From NCBI GenBank assembly GCA_004367505.1, contig SFCB01000106.1, positions 1 to 47,407 of the forward strand: DNA of 47,407 bases, written 5' to 3'. The position numbers were made by a program, and so were the translations under genes. The notes below the pieces were generated by a model that saw only the letters and a list, made by a program, of their open reading frames with translations, had not been told where the DNA came from and ran no database searches. The stretch comes from Chloroflexi bacterium OHK40. Its GTDB lineage: Bacteria > Chloroflexota > Chloroflexia > Chloroflexales > Chloroflexaceae. Position 1 is the stretch's first letter, and every line of letters begins with the position of its first letter. This document shows, one piece after another, positions 8,187 to 17,693 of the stretch.

Positions 8187-9491
8187 CTACACGGACTCCA
8201 GGTTGAACAGCTCGGTCACCATCGCGGCGTAGCGCTGGCCCTCCCCCTGGGCGGCGGCATCGCGCAGGCGGCGCGTCGGTGTGTGGAGCAGCTTGTTGAC
8301 GATACTGCGGGTGAGGCCCTCCACCACGCTGCGCTGCTCAGGCGAGAGATTGGCAAGACGACGCAGGGCCCGTTCCAGCTCGGCGTTGCGCAGGGCCTCG
8401 GCGTGCTCACGCAGCATCATGAGGGCCGGCACTGCCTCCTGGGTGCGCAACCATGCCTCGAAGGCATTCACCTCCTCGACGGCGATTGCGGCGGCCCGCT
8501 CGGCGGCGGCAGCGCGCTGGCCGAGGGTCGCCCGGACCACCTCCTGCAGGTCGTCCACCGTGCAGAGATGGACACCCGGGAGGGTAGCCACCTCGTGGTG
8601 AATATCGCGGGGCACCGCCAGGTCGATCAGCAGCATCTCAGGAGCGGCGCCGCGCTGCGCGTGCGCGCGAGCCCTGGCTTCGAGCGCGTCGGCGATATGC
8701 TTCTTATAGATGATCGGCACCGGGGCCGCCGTAGAGCTGATCAGAATATCGGTGCGGGCCAGAGCCTCAGGCAGATCGTCAAACGTGAGAGCCTCGGCCC
8801 CATAGCGCTCGGCAAGCTCGCGGGTGCGAGCCAGGGTCCGGTTGACGATCATGAGCCGGTCGGCGCCGTTGGCGAGCAGGTTCTGGGCGGCCAGCTCACT
8901 CACCTCGCCACCACCCACCAGCAACACCGCGCGTCCCTTCAGTTCGCCGAGGCGCCGCCGGGCCAGCTCCACACCAGCCTGGGAGACGCTCGCCGCGCCC
9001 TGGCCCAGCGCCGTCTCGGTGCGGGCCCGCTTTCCCGCAGTGAGAGCGTGCTGGAGCAGCCGGTGCAGCACCGGGCCAATACTGCCGACAGCCTGGGCGT
9101 GCTCGAAGGCCTGGCGCACCTGGCCCTGGATCTGGGCCTCGCCCAGTACCAGCGAGCGCAGGCCCGCCGCGGTGGCGCAGACGTGGTGCGCCACCGCTTC
9201 ACCAGTGAGGAAGAAGAGCGCATGGACGAACTCGTGCTCGGCGAGCCCGTGAAACGCGCCCAGAAAATCCACCAGGCTCTGGGCGGTAGTCGTGCCGTGA
9301 GCAACCCCATAGATCTCCACCCGATTGCAGGTAGAGAGGATGACCGCCTCCGCCAGGGGCGGCGGCATACCGTTCTGCGGCTGCGTGAGCTGGCTCAGAG
9401 CGGCCGTAATATCGCTCGGCGTAAAGGCCAGGCGTTCGCGCAGCTCTACCGGGGCGGTGGTGTGGTCGAGACCGGCAAGGATGAGCTTCAT
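8187..9491 (-). CDS. hemA: Glutamyl-tRNA reductase
   Basis: HemA reduces glutamyl-tRNA(Glu) with NADPH to glutamate-1-semialdehyde, the committed step of the C5 pathway. The 434-residue product shows [17 protein letters not shown] at the N terminus, the nucleophilic cysteine in [21 protein letters not shown], the NADPH-binding [18 protein letters not shown] and the dimerisation segment at the C terminus. The start is the ATG at 9491 ([12 protein letters not shown]), preceded by AAAGGG; the longer upstream frame translates the leader repeats. The gene has its own strong promoter (9554-9582), so the seven-gene hemA-C-D-B-E-L-F run can be transcribed independently of the bch genes upstream. Confidence 0.96.
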   Translation of the reverse strand: MKLILAGLDHTTAPVELRERLAFTPSDITAALSQLTQPQNGMPPPLAEAVILSTCNRVEIYGVAHGTTTAQSLVDFLGAFHGLAEHEFVHALFFLTGEAVAHHVCATAAGLRSLVLGEAQIQGQVRQAFEHAQAVGSIGPVLHRLLQHALTAGKRARTETALGQGAASVSQAGVELARRRLGELKGRAVLLVGGGEVSELAAQNLLANGADRLMIVNRTLARTRELAERYGAEALTFDDLPEALARTDILISSTAAPVPIIYKKHIADALEARARAHAQRGAAPEMLLIDLAVPRDIHHEVATLPGVHLCTVDDLQEVVRATLGQRAAAAERAAAIAVEEVNAFEAWLRTQEAVPALMMLREHAEALRNAELERALRRLANLSPEQRSVVEGLTRSIVNKLLHTPTRRLRDAAAQGEGQRYAAMVTELFNLESV

Positions 9492-9498
9492 GCTCGGG

Positions 9499-9538
9499 CC
9501 CTTTGAAACCTGTTGAATCCCTTGCAAACCCTGGCAAA
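9499..9538 (-). repeat. Four 10-bp tandem repeats in the hemA leader
   Basis: On the minus strand the hemA 5' leader holds four consecutive 10-base units: TTTGCCAGGG, TTTGCAAGGG, ATTCAACAGG and TTTCAAAGGG. Each carries a purine-rich AGG/AGGG, and the last one supplies the ribosome-binding site. The units lie between the predicted transcription start and the ATG. A regulatory role is inference. Confidence 0.7.
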
Positions 9539-9553
9539 TCTCAGCGCTTGTGC

Positions 9554-9582
9554 ACGGTATCACACGTTCGGAAGGCTGTCAA
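9554..9582 (-). promoter_or_regulatory. hemA promoter
   Basis: On the minus strand a perfect -35 TTGACA (9582-9577) is followed after 17 bases by TACCGT (9559-9554), which is preceded by TGA, giving an extended -10. This is one of the best vegetative-type promoters in the window. It would start transcription about 55 bases before the hemA ATG. Confidence 0.75.
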
Positions 9583-9657
9583 TCCGCCCCATGTCCGGCC
9601 GGCCACACCACCGATTGGCGGGCCAGCACCAGGACGGGGCACAGCGCGCTGGCGGCG

Positions 9658-10956
9658 TCAGGCATCACCCGCCACGGCGATCAGGGTGGTGAGCGTGGGC
9701 TGCTCACCACGGAAAGCGGCAACGTCGATGCGGCGGAGCAGGATGAGCGCCACACAGAGCAGCAGCCCCTCGATCAGGAAGACGAGGATGTAGCCACCGG
9801 AAGCGCTGCCGAGGAGCGCGCCGCCGACATCGCGCACCACACCGGCGAGCAGATTGCCAAGGCCGCGGGCGCCCGCGTCGGCCACGCCCCAGGCGCCGAT
9901 GTAGAGCCCCACATTCTGCGGCGTGGTCATGTCGAGCATGAGCGCCAGATTGGTTGCGGTCGCGATCCCGGTGCCGAGGCCGAGCACGACGATCCCGGGC
10001 ACAAAGAGCGGTTGGGCGTTCATGATCCCGCTGAGCGCGATCAGCAAGAAGCCGAGGGCAGCCACGCCGGCGCCGAGGGCCGCGCCGGCCTTCTTGCTGA
10101 GGAAGCGGCTTAGCACAAAACCCTGGAGCAGCAGGGCCACGAGTGTTGCGCCGCCCCAGGCGGCGGTGAGCTGGGTTGTCTCGCGAACCGTCATCCCAAA
10201 GGCCTGAGCGCCGAAGGGCTCCAGCAGCACATCCTGCCCGAGGATGGCCGCCAGCAGCAGCACCAGGTAGAGGAAGAAGGCACGGGCCACCGGGTTAGCC
10301 ACGACGGCGGCGACTGCCTCGCGGGCCCCGTAGCGCTCGGTGGGACGGGCCAGCGCGCCGCGAGGCTCCAGGCCCACCAGGCCCAGGGCCCCCAGGGTGA
10401 GCGCCACACCGGCGCAGATGAAGAAGACCTCCACCAGCCGCTGGGGCGTATAGTCCTCCAGGGCGCGGCCGGTGGCGATCGCGGTGATGATCACGCTCGT
10501 GATCATCATGAACCACATCACGGCGATCGTCCGGGAGCGCTGGGCCTCGCTTGAGAGGTCGCTGGCCAGCGAGAGGTAGCAGACCACCGCCAGGTTAAAG
10601 CCCACGCCCCACGCGAGGAAGGTGAGCACCGCGAAGGCGAGGCCCGGCCAGAAGTTTGCGGCCATCGCCAGAGCGGCCAGTGGGGTGAGCGCAGCGCCGC
10701 CGATACAGAGCAGCAGGCCAGCGGCGATATAAGGCGTGCGGCGGTAGCCCCAGAGCGGGTGGCGATCGGAGTACTGGCCGATCGCTACTTGAATGGGCGC
10801 GAGCAGGTGCGGCAACACGATCAAGCCGGCGACGAGGCTGGCCAGCAAGCCGAGTTCGTAGATCATGATCCGGTTCAATACCCCGGTGATCGGCACCAGA
10901 CTCACCGCCACCGCTACGTGGATCAGCCCCAGCCGGAGATTCTTCAGGATGGTCAT
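9658..10956 (-). CDS. PucC/BCD-family (bacterio)chlorophyll delivery carrier
   Basis: A 432-residue major-facilitator-type membrane protein with about twelve hydrophobic segments. The N terminus (NLRLGLIHVAVAVSLVPITG, then LNRIMIYELGLLASLVAGLI) and the block IGQYSDRHPLWGYRRTPYI are typical of the PucC/LhaA/BCD family, which helps assemble light-harvesting complexes or handles bacteriochlorophyll in purple bacteria and cyanobacteria. The exact substrate is not established. It is placed between hemG (12-base gap, with AAGGGG before the ATG) and hemA, so it is embedded in the pigment operon. This supports a role in pigment handling over a generic sugar or drug carrier. Confidence 0.85.
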   Translation of the reverse strand: MTILKNLRLGLIHVAVAVSLVPITGVLNRIMIYELGLLASLVAGLIVLPHLLAPIQVAIGQYSDRHPLWGYRRTPYIAAGLLLCIGGAALTPLAALAMAANFWPGLAFAVLTFLAWGVGFNLAVVCYLSLASDLSSEAQRSRTIAVMWFMMITSVIITAIATGRALEDYTPQRLVEVFFICAGVALTLGALGLVGLEPRGALARPTERYGAREAVAAVVANPVARAFFLYLVLLLAAILGQDVLLEPFGAQAFGMTVRETTQLTAAWGGATLVALLLQGFVLSRFLSKKAGAALGAGVAALGFLLIALSGIMNAQPLFVPGIVVLGLGTGIATATNLALMLDMTTPQNVGLYIGAWGVADAGARGLGNLLAGVVRDVGGALLGSASGGYILVFLIEGLLLCVALILLRRIDVAAFRGEQPTLTTLIAVAGDA

Positions 10957-10968
10957 GGGTGCGCCCCT

Positions 10969-12339
10969 TCAGGCGGTCGCGCGGGCCCGGGCCACCAGCC
11001 GCCGGGCCAGGGCCGCGCCATTGCGCCAGCACTTCTCGACGCTTACGCCGCCGCGATAGTTGCCGAGCAGGTACAGGCCGGGCCAACTCGCCTCCATGCG
11101 CTCCAGGACGGCCAGGCGCTCGTCGTGCCCGGCCACATATTGTGGGATGGCCTGCGGCCAGCGGGTGACGTGCCGCAGCTGCGGTGTGCCACGCGCGCCG
11201 AGGATGGCGGCGTGCTCCTCCTCGGCCAGCGCGAGCACCTCGGCGTCGGGCAAGGCGGCAAGTTGTGGCATACGCGCGCCGCCAATGAAACTGGTGGTGA
11301 GCACGCTCCCCTCCGGCGCCCGGTCGGGAAAGAGCGAGGTGGGCCAGAGGATGCCGAGCACCCTGCGCCCCTCAACGGCTGGACAGAGCAGGCCGAAGCC
11401 GTCGAGCGGGTGGGCCATGTGCTCACGGAGGTAGCCCAGGTGCACGACAGCCATTGGCGCGTACGGGATAGCACGCAGCGCCCGGCTTGCGGCCCGGTCG
11501 AGGGCCTCAACCAGGCCAGCCGTGACGTGGGCCGGTGTCGCGAGGATCACCGCGCTTGCCTCGAGCAGCTGCGAGCGGCCCGAGCGCGCTACCTCCAGGC
11601 GCCACCCATCGCCGAGCGGCTCCAGGCCCGTCGCGAGCGTGTCGGTCCAGACAGCCTCGGCGCCCAGGCCGGCAGCGTAGGCGCGTGGCCAGGCCGCCAT
11701 GCCCTCCGTAAAGTTGAAGAGCACGCCGCGTGCCCGTTTCTGGCCGGTGGCCCGTGGCGCCGTCAGCATCCCGCGCAGCAGGCTCCCGGCCCGCTGCTCG
11801 GCGGCCCAGAGGGTGGGAAAGGCCGCCTTCATACTGGTCGCAGCCGGGTCGCCGCCGTAGACGCCGGAGACGAAGGGGTCCACCAGGCGCTCGGTGGGCT
11901 CCCGGCCAATCCGACGGGTGAAGAAGGCAGCCACGCTCTCATCGGCTGTGGTCGCCCGGGGGACGAGCGGCTCGGCGAGCAGGCGGAGCTTGGCCGGCGT
12001 CGAGAGCAGCGGCGAGCGCAGCATCGCGCCGGGCCTCATCGGGATCAGCTCGGGGCGGCCGCGCAAGAGAATGTAGCGCCGCGCGCCACGGCGGTCGGCG
12101 GTGATGCGCTGGTTGCCAAGACCGAGCTCGTCGAGCTCTTGCCAGAGCGTCTCGTCGCTACTGGTGACGGTATTGGGGCCACAGTCGAGCACAAAGCCAT
12201 CGGCAGTGGTGAGGCTGCGGAGCGCGCCACCTACCTCGGGCCGAGCCTCCACCAGAAGCACCGCCATACCCCGCCGCCGCAGCGCGTAGGCCGCGCTGAG
12301 CCCGCTGATTCCTCCGCCAACCACGACCACATCGTACAT
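10969..12339 (-). CDS. hemG: Protoporphyrinogen IX oxidase, FAD/O2-dependent HemY type
   Basis: Oxidises protoporphyrinogen IX to protoporphyrin IX, the last step before metal insertion. The 456-residue product begins with the dinucleotide-binding fold VVVGGGISGLSAAYALRRRG followed by VEARPEVGG, and ends with LLGNYRGGVSVEKCWRNG, the conserved FAD-binding C-terminal segment of HemY-type enzymes. Although named hemG in many annotations, it is the flavin monoamine-oxidase-like form (HemY), not the flavodoxin-like E. coli HemG. The ATG at 12339 is preceded by AGGGTG. The frame stays open far upstream but that part overlaps bchH in antiphase. It sits between bchH and the PucC-like gene. Confidence 0.94.
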   Translation of the reverse strand: MYDVVVVGGGISGLSAAYALRRRGMAVLLVEARPEVGGALRSLTTADGFVLDCGPNTVTSSDETLWQELDELGLGNQRITADRRGARRYILLRGRPELIPMRPGAMLRSPLLSTPAKLRLLAEPLVPRATTADESVAAFFTRRIGREPTERLVDPFVSGVYGGDPAATSMKAAFPTLWAAEQRAGSLLRGMLTAPRATGQKRARGVLFNFTEGMAAWPRAYAAGLGAEAVWTDTLATGLEPLGDGWRLEVARSGRSQLLEASAVILATPAHVTAGLVEALDRAASRALRAIPYAPMAVVHLGYLREHMAHPLDGFGLLCPAVEGRRVLGILWPTSLFPDRAPEGSVLTTSFIGGARMPQLAALPDAEVLALAEEEHAAILGARGTPQLRHVTRWPQAIPQYVAGHDERLAVLERMEASWPGLYLLGNYRGGVSVEKCWRNGAALARRLVARARATA

Positions 12340-12369
12340 GGGCGCACCCTGGCTATCCCAGATCAACCT

Positions 12370-12389
12370 GACGGCTCCGCACGGGTTCG
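12370..12389 (-). repeat. Dispersed upstream repeat, hemG copy
   Basis: Minus-strand core CGAACCCGTGCGGAGCCGTC, 30 bases before the hemG ATG. About 50 bases from this core to the start codon resemble the corresponding stretch before galT (core at 37585-37604), including a shared CAGGTTG and a GGGTG ribosome-binding site. The third copy is at 3839-3858. Confidence 0.55.
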
Positions 12390-12500
12390 GACCCACCGCC
12401 ACCGTTCCGTAACCCTCCAACGCCTGGTGTGAAAGGGTAGAAGGCCATGGAGCTGAGGCCGCGCGCTGCTTCCTCCCGCGTGCGACTCCACAGGCTACTT

Positions 12501-15500
12501 CTATCTCGCGACACTCACTCCTTCGAGCCGATCTTCCAGATCCTCGTAGATCGCGCGAAGCTGCTCGAGGGTTGCCTCGTCGGCCTCCCAGAAGCCACGG
12601 CCGCTCGCCTCCAGCAGGCGCCGCACCATCCCGGCGGCCGCGTGGGGGTTCAGGGCGGCCAGGCGCTCGCGCATCGCCGCATCGAGAGCGTAGGTCTCGG
12701 CGACACTCTGGTAGACCCAGCCCTCCACGGCACCGGTGGTGGCGCTCCAGCCGTAGGTGTGGCTCACGCGGGCCTCGATCTCGCGGGCGCCCTCGTAGCC
12801 GTGGGCGAGCATGGCTTCGTACCACTTCGGATTGAGCAGCTTGGCCCGCGTCTCCAGGCGCACCATCTGGGCAAGTGTGCCCACCCGGCCCGTCGCGGCG
12901 CTCACCGCATCGGCCACCAGCACCTCGGGCCGGCGTCCGCGCAGGTGCTCGACGCTCTTCGTCACGCCGCCGAGGCTCTCGTAGTAGGTGTCGATATCGC
13001 TGATCCCCACCTCGAAGCTGTCGATATTCTGGAAGCTCACCTCGACCGTAGCCAGGGCTCGTTCGAGGAGCGGGCGCGAGTCGCGCCACTCGCCGCCCCG
13101 GCCAAGCGTGAAGCCCTTGCGGCTCAGGTAGGCATCGGCGATCTGGCCATCCTCCTCCCAGGCCCCACTCTCGATCATATGGTTGACGTGGGCGCCATAG
13201 CTACCTGGCGCATTCGCGAAGACGCGGGTGGCGGCCTCGTCCAGCGGGATGCCCAGCGCGGCGGCGTGGGCCAGGGCATGCTTGCGTACGAAGTTCAGCT
13301 CGGTGGGTTCATCTGCGGCGGCGGCCATACGGGCGGCCCGGTCGATCAGGCGCATCTGGGCGCCGAGCAGATCGCGAAAGATCCCGCTCACGGTGGCCAC
13401 CACATCCACGCGCGGGCGGCCAAGCTCAGCCAGAGGCACCAGGGCCACTTCGGAGATCGTGCCGAGCTCGTCGGGCACGGGGCGGGCGCCCATCAGCGCG
13501 AGCACCTGGGCCACGCCCTCGCAGTCGGTCTTGAGGTTGTCGCTGCCCCAGAGCACCACCGCCACCGTCTCCGGGATCGCCCCACCAGCCGCGACGGCAC
13601 GCTCGAGCAGTTCATGGGTAAGGGCCATGGCCCGCTCCACCGCCACAGCGCTCGGGGCGCGGGAGGGATCCAGGCTATAGACGTTGCGGCCCGTCGGTAC
13701 CACACGCGGGTCGCGGACGATATCGTTGCTGGGCGAGGGCTGCACGAATCCGCCGCGCAGGCCGTGGAGCAGGCCGGGGAGCTCATTGTCGGCGGTGAGG
13801 TTGCGCAGCAGGTCCGACAGGAACGAACGCAGCTGGGAGAAGTCCGCGTGCAACAACGAGCACTGTGGCGCCAGGCCGGAGGGATGGGCCGGGCCTGAGT
13901 CGGGCGTATTGGCGGCGCCTGTCTGCGCAACCACAAACGCCCGGATCGCGGCGCGCAGCTCGGCATCCACCTGGCGCAGCTGCTCCTGGGCCTGAAGATC
14001 TTGGGCCGCACGCGCGCGGAGGCGCTCGTAATCGAGGCCGAGGCGCCGGGCAAGCTCCACGGGCAGGGTTGTCTCCACACCGTGCAGCTTGAAGCGGTGA
14101 AAGCTGGCCGTCAGGCTGAGCAGATCGACCAGCTCATCGGCGCCGGGGGCGCAGCCAAAGACGTGCAGGCCAGCCGGGATCATACGCTGCTCAACCTGGA
14201 GCAACTCGTGTGACAGCGCGGCGAGGTAGGCCTCATTCGCATCGGCTCCCTCGTGGCCAGGCTTCTGGCCGGACCCATCCGCCGGGAACGCCTCGATTCC
14301 CAGCTTCTCCGCCAGCTCTTTAATCGCCTCAACGAGCCCCGCATCGGGCCGCTGGCGGTAGCTATCGATCGCGTCCTTCAGCTGGCGCAGGCCTTTGTAG
14401 AGCCCGGCCTGCTGTAGCGGCGGCACGAGGTAGCTTAGCAGGGTAGCGGCGGAGCGGCGCTTGGCAATCGCGGCCTCGCTCGGATTGTTAACGCTATAGA
14501 GGTAGAAGTGGGGTAGATCGCCGATCAGGCGGCTGGGCCAATCATCGGCGCCAAGGCCCACCTGCTTACCCGGCATAAACTCCAGCGCGCCGTGGGTACC
14601 CACGTGGACCACCGCGTCGGCACGGAAGCCATGGCGCAGCCAGGTGTAAAAGGCGGCGAAAGCGTGATTGGGCGCAGCGTCACGCGCCATGAGCATACGC
14701 ATCGGATCGCGCTCGTAGCCGAAGGGAGGCTGCACACCGACGAAGACATTGCCGAACTGCTGGCCGAGCACCAGCAGGCGCCGGCCATCACTGAGCAACT
14801 CGCCGGGGGCGCGGCCCCAGAAGGGCTCGATCTCGCTGTACGCCGGGAAGAGCCGCCGGTAGTCGTCCAGGCTGAGCGTCGCGGCCACATTGGCGTCGGC
14901 GCCCTGAGCGAGGGCATTGCCACCGACCACCATCCGGCGCAACTCATCGGCGTCGGCGGGCAGATCCACGGTGTAGCCATCGGCCTTGAGGGCCACCAGG
15001 AGCTGAAAGAGACTACGGAAAACATCGAGGTAAGCGGCGCTCCCGACGTTGCCGAGGTTGGGCGGGAAGCTAAAGATCACCAGGGCCACGCGCTTGTCGG
15101 CATTGGGCATACGGCGCAGGGCCACGCGGCGGGCGATCCGCCCGGCGATCAGCTCGACCTCAGCAGGCGAGGGGACAAAACTCTCCCCGGCGACCGTCGG
15201 GCCACCGTAGACCAGGGGCTCAGCGGCGCCCTCAAGCTCGGGCACGGCCACGCTGAGCGCGGCCTGCACCGGCGCGAGCCCCCCCCAATCGGCGCGCCAG
15301 TCTTCTACCCGCTGGAAGGCTAGCGGCACTGGCGCCAGGTAGGCAACATCCAGCCCGGCGAGGGCGGCGCGAGCGTCCTCGGGGCGGCTCTCGGCGGGCC
15401 CCCCCACCAGGGCAAAGCCCGAGGCGTTCACGAGCAGATCGACCGAGGCCAGCGGGCCGCGAACCGGGGCAGACGCCTGAGCCGCGACGTGGAGCTTCCC

Positions 15501-16394
15501 GGCGCGCCCCTTCGGCCCAGCGTCCTGCAGCACAAAGAAGCGCTCAATTGCCGGGCGCATATCGAGGCCAGAAGCGTAAGCCAGCCGCGCCTCCATACCT
15601 CGGGCCTCCAGCGCACGCACCAACGCATCGAGATGCGCCGTATTGCCGCTCAGCACCACCGTGCGCAGTGCCAGGATCCCAACCACCCCGCCACCCTTCG
15701 CGCCCTTCGCGTGGCGCGCAATCCACCGCTCGTAGGCCTCCAGCGACTCAAAGGGGGCCGGGGCATCGGGGTGAACCAGGGCCTGCTCGGGGTAGCGCAC
15801 CGGGTCGAGCGCGGGCAGGCAGCCTTTATAGCCGGGCACATAGGCCTCGACAAGCAGGCAGAGCAGGCGGTACAGATTCTCTGGCGAACTATTCGTCCAG
15901 TACTGGTGAGCAACGATGTAGGTGTAGAGATCGCGAGCCTTACCGGGGATCAGCCGCAGCACCTTCGAGAGGTTGCGCAGCACAGCGAGCTGACGGCGGG
16001 CCTCGCCGCTCCCGCCCTGGGGGCGGAGCTTCTTCGCCCACTCGCGCAGCACCCCACCCCCGCCCTCGTCCTGGGCCGCGAGGCTAAACTTCCCGATCCG
16101 CGTCTGGCGGATAAGGGCCGGGTTCGAGGTAATCACCAGCACCGGGCATGTCGCGGTGGCGAGCAGCGCCTCCAGGGGCCGCACGTACTCCTCCCCGAAG
16201 AGGCGCGCGCCGAAGACAAAACACGCCCCCCGCAGGTCGTCCTCAAGGCGACGCCAACCGGCCGCGTCGCGCAGGGCGGCGGCGTCGTAGCAGGCGACGG
16301 ACAGCGCCACCCCGTGCTCCGCGTGGAGCCGCACGGCGGCCTGGCGCAATGCCGCGGCGTGGTTCCCGTCGATGGTGAGGAAGATGAAGCGCAT
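12501..16394 (-). CDS. bchH: Magnesium chelatase subunit H
   Basis: BchH is the large porphyrin-binding and catalytic subunit that inserts Mg2+ into protoporphyrin IX together with the AAA+ subunits BchI and BchD (not in this window). The 1297-residue product spans the full family length. It has the N-terminal BchH/CobN domain (FIFLTIDGNHAAALRQA), the central block VVHVGTHGALEFMPGKQVGL that is diagnostic for CobN/BchH, and the C-terminal LNPKWYEAMLAHGYEGAREI. The gene order next to acsF and bchM argues for BchH over the cobaltochelatase CobN, as does the Mg-branch context. Phototrophic Chlorobi and Chloroflexi often carry several bchH paralogs (bchS, bchT); only one is seen here. Confidence 0.95.
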   Translation of the reverse strand: MRFIFLTIDGNHAAALRQAAVRLHAEHGVALSVACYDAAALRDAAGWRRLEDDLRGACFVFGARLFGEEYVRPLEALLATATCPVLVITSNPALIRQTRIGKFSLAAQDEGGGGVLREWAKKLRPQGGSGEARRQLAVLRNLSKVLRLIPGKARDLYTYIVAHQYWTNSSPENLYRLLCLLVEAYVPGYKGCLPALDPVRYPEQALVHPDAPAPFESLEAYERWIARHAKGAKGGGVVGILALRTVVLSGNTAHLDALVRALEARGMEARLAYASGLDMRPAIERFFVLQDAGPKGRAGKLHVAAQASAPVRGPLASVDLLVNASGFALVGGPAESRPEDARAALAGLDVAYLAPVPLAFQRVEDWRADWGGLAPVQAALSVAVPELEGAAEPLVYGGPTVAGESFVPSPAEVELIAGRIARRVALRRMPNADKRVALVIFSFPPNLGNVGSAAYLDVFRSLFQLLVALKADGYTVDLPADADELRRMVVGGNALAQGADANVAATLSLDDYRRLFPAYSEIEPFWGRAPGELLSDGRRLLVLGQQFGNVFVGVQPPFGYERDPMRMLMARDAAPNHAFAAFYTWLRHGFRADAVVHVGTHGALEFMPGKQVGLGADDWPSRLIGDLPHFYLYSVNNPSEAAIAKRRSAATLLSYLVPPLQQAGLYKGLRQLKDAIDSYRQRPDAGLVEAIKELAEKLGIEAFPADGSGQKPGHEGADANEAYLAALSHELLQVEQRMIPAGLHVFGCAPGADELVDLLSLTASFHRFKLHGVETTLPVELARRLGLDYERLRARAAQDLQAQEQLRQVDAELRAAIRAFVVAQTGAANTPDSGPAHPSGLAPQCSLLHADFSQLRSFLSDLLRNLTADNELPGLLHGLRGGFVQPSPSNDIVRDPRVVPTGRNVYSLDPSRAPSAVAVERAMALTHELLERAVAAGGAIPETVAVVLWGSDNLKTDCEGVAQVLALMGARPVPDELGTISEVALVPLAELGRPRVDVVATVSGIFRDLLGAQMRLIDRAARMAAAADEPTELNFVRKHALAHAAALGIPLDEAATRVFANAPGSYGAHVNHMIESGAWEEDGQIADAYLSRKGFTLGRGGEWRDSRPLLERALATVEVSFQNIDSFEVGISDIDTYYESLGGVTKSVEHLRGRRPEVLVADAVSAATGRVGTLAQMVRLETRAKLLNPKWYEAMLAHGYEGAREIEARVSHTYGWSATTGAVEGWVYQSVAETYALDAAMRERLAALNPHAAAGMVRRLLEASGRGFWEADEATLEQLRAIYEDLEDRLEGVSVAR

Positions 16395-16505
16395 CTCAGT
16401 GCAACGCGCAACGAGCGCCGTGCAAGCGAAGCGGATGCCTGGCCGGGGCTGTTATGGGTAGCGCAGCCCCGACCTGGCCCGTGCACGGCGCATCGCGCAC
16501 GCTCC

Positions 16506-17612
16506 TCAATCGGCGGCAGACACCCGAACGGCGCGATCCGGCCCCGGATAGTTCGGGAAGCCCTGCAGGCCCTTCCAGCGCTCCTCGGCGGGGGTTACCC
16601 TGGGCGGCATCCGATAGGCGGCCAGCAGGCGCAGCGCCAGGGCCGCCCGCAGCCGGGCCGCCCGGGCCTGGTTGAGCGCACCTCCGCGCTCGGCCAGCGC
16701 GTTGGCCTGCTTATCGTAGGCGGCGGCAGCGTCCAGATGCTGGAAGAAGCGCGGATTGTCCACTGGCAGCGTCACCGGGTAAACCTGGGTCGCAATCTGG
16801 TCCGTAAGGCGGATTACCTGCTGGTCGTACTGGCGCCAGTCGAGCCCGAGCGCCTGATAGAACTCAGCGCGGCGGCAGTCATTCAGGTACATGGTGGCGT
16901 AGACGGCCAGGAGGAAGAAGCGGATCCAGCGCCGGTTGGCCGGCTGGTTGAGCAACTCCGGCTGGCTACGCATCAGCATGGAGAAGAACTCGCCGTGGCG
17001 GTACTCGTCGTTGCACCAGTTCTCGAACCACTTGAAGATCGGGTGGATCAGCCCCTCGGGATGGCGCTCCAGGTGGCGATAGATCGTGATATAGCGTGCG
17101 TAGCCGATCTTCTCGGAGAGATAGACCGTGTAGAAGATAAACTTCGGCTGGAAGAAGGTGTACTTCTTGCGCTTCTGCAGCACACTCAGGTCCAGCGCCA
17201 CATTAAGATCGCCCATCGTCCGGTTAAGAAAACCGGCGTGGCGCCCCTCATCGCGGCTCATGCACTTAAAGATCGCGCGCAGCGTCGGATCTTTGAGGTG
17301 CTTGACCATCTCGGCATAGAGGATGCAGCCCGAAAACTCCGCCGTACAGGAGCGCTCCAGGAACTCGATGAACATCGAGCGCACCGGCATATCGTCGAAG
17401 TTGGCGAGAAACTCCTCGTTGCGCTTGAAGTGGGTGCGGTTATAGTCGTGCTCGAACTCCTCGCGGATCCACTCGAACTCATCGCGTAGGCCGTTCTTGT
17501 CGATATCGAGCGCGTCGATCGCCTTATAGTCGGTGGTGTAGAACCGGGGGGAGATCGCCGACTCCTGCAGGGCGTGCCGGGTCGTCACGCTGAGATCGGG
17601 CATCTGCTCCAT
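16506..17612 (-). CDS. acsF: Aerobic Mg-protoporphyrin IX monomethyl ester oxidative cyclase
   Basis: AcsF is the diiron enzyme that uses O2 to form the fifth (isocyclic) ring of chlorophylls, yielding divinyl protochlorophyllide. The 368-residue product contains the expected iron ligands: an EFSGCILYAEMVKHL helix, MSRDEGRHAGFLN (first ExxH-type motif, about residue 125) and WCNDEYRHGEFF (second, about residue 215). The start is the ATG at 17612, six bases after GAAGGAG. It lies between orf110 and bchH. Presence of AcsF shows the organism can make bacteriochlorophyll in oxygen; an anaerobic BchE may exist elsewhere but is not visible here. Confidence 0.96.
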   Translation of the reverse strand: MEQMPDLSVTTRHALQESAISPRFYTTDYKAIDALDIDKNGLRDEFEWIREEFEHDYNRTHFKRNEEFLANFDDMPVRSMFIEFLERSCTAEFSGCILYAEMVKHLKDPTLRAIFKCMSRDEGRHAGFLNRTMGDLNVALDLSVLQKRKKYTFFQPKFIFYTVYLSEKIGYARYITIYRHLERHPEGLIHPIFKWFENWCNDEYRHGEFFSMLMRSQPELLNQPANRRWIRFFLLAVYATMYLNDCRRAEFYQALGLDWRQYDQQVIRLTDQIATQVYPVTLPVDNPRFFQHLDAAAAYDKQANALAERGGALNQARAARLRAALALRLLAAYRMPPRVTPAEERWKGLQGFPNYPGPDRAVRVSAAD

Positions 17613-17693
17613 TGCTAACTCCTTCGCCACTGCACCTTGCAACCGTCACCGTGCAGACGTACCCGCGCTGCCGGGCTAGCGCATGATGCTTTG

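Noticed and set aside
12501-16394. Cobaltochelatase CobN instead of BchH
   Set aside because: CobN and BchH share domains, but length, N-terminal sequence and neighbours (acsF, bchM, hemG) all fit the Mg chelatase.
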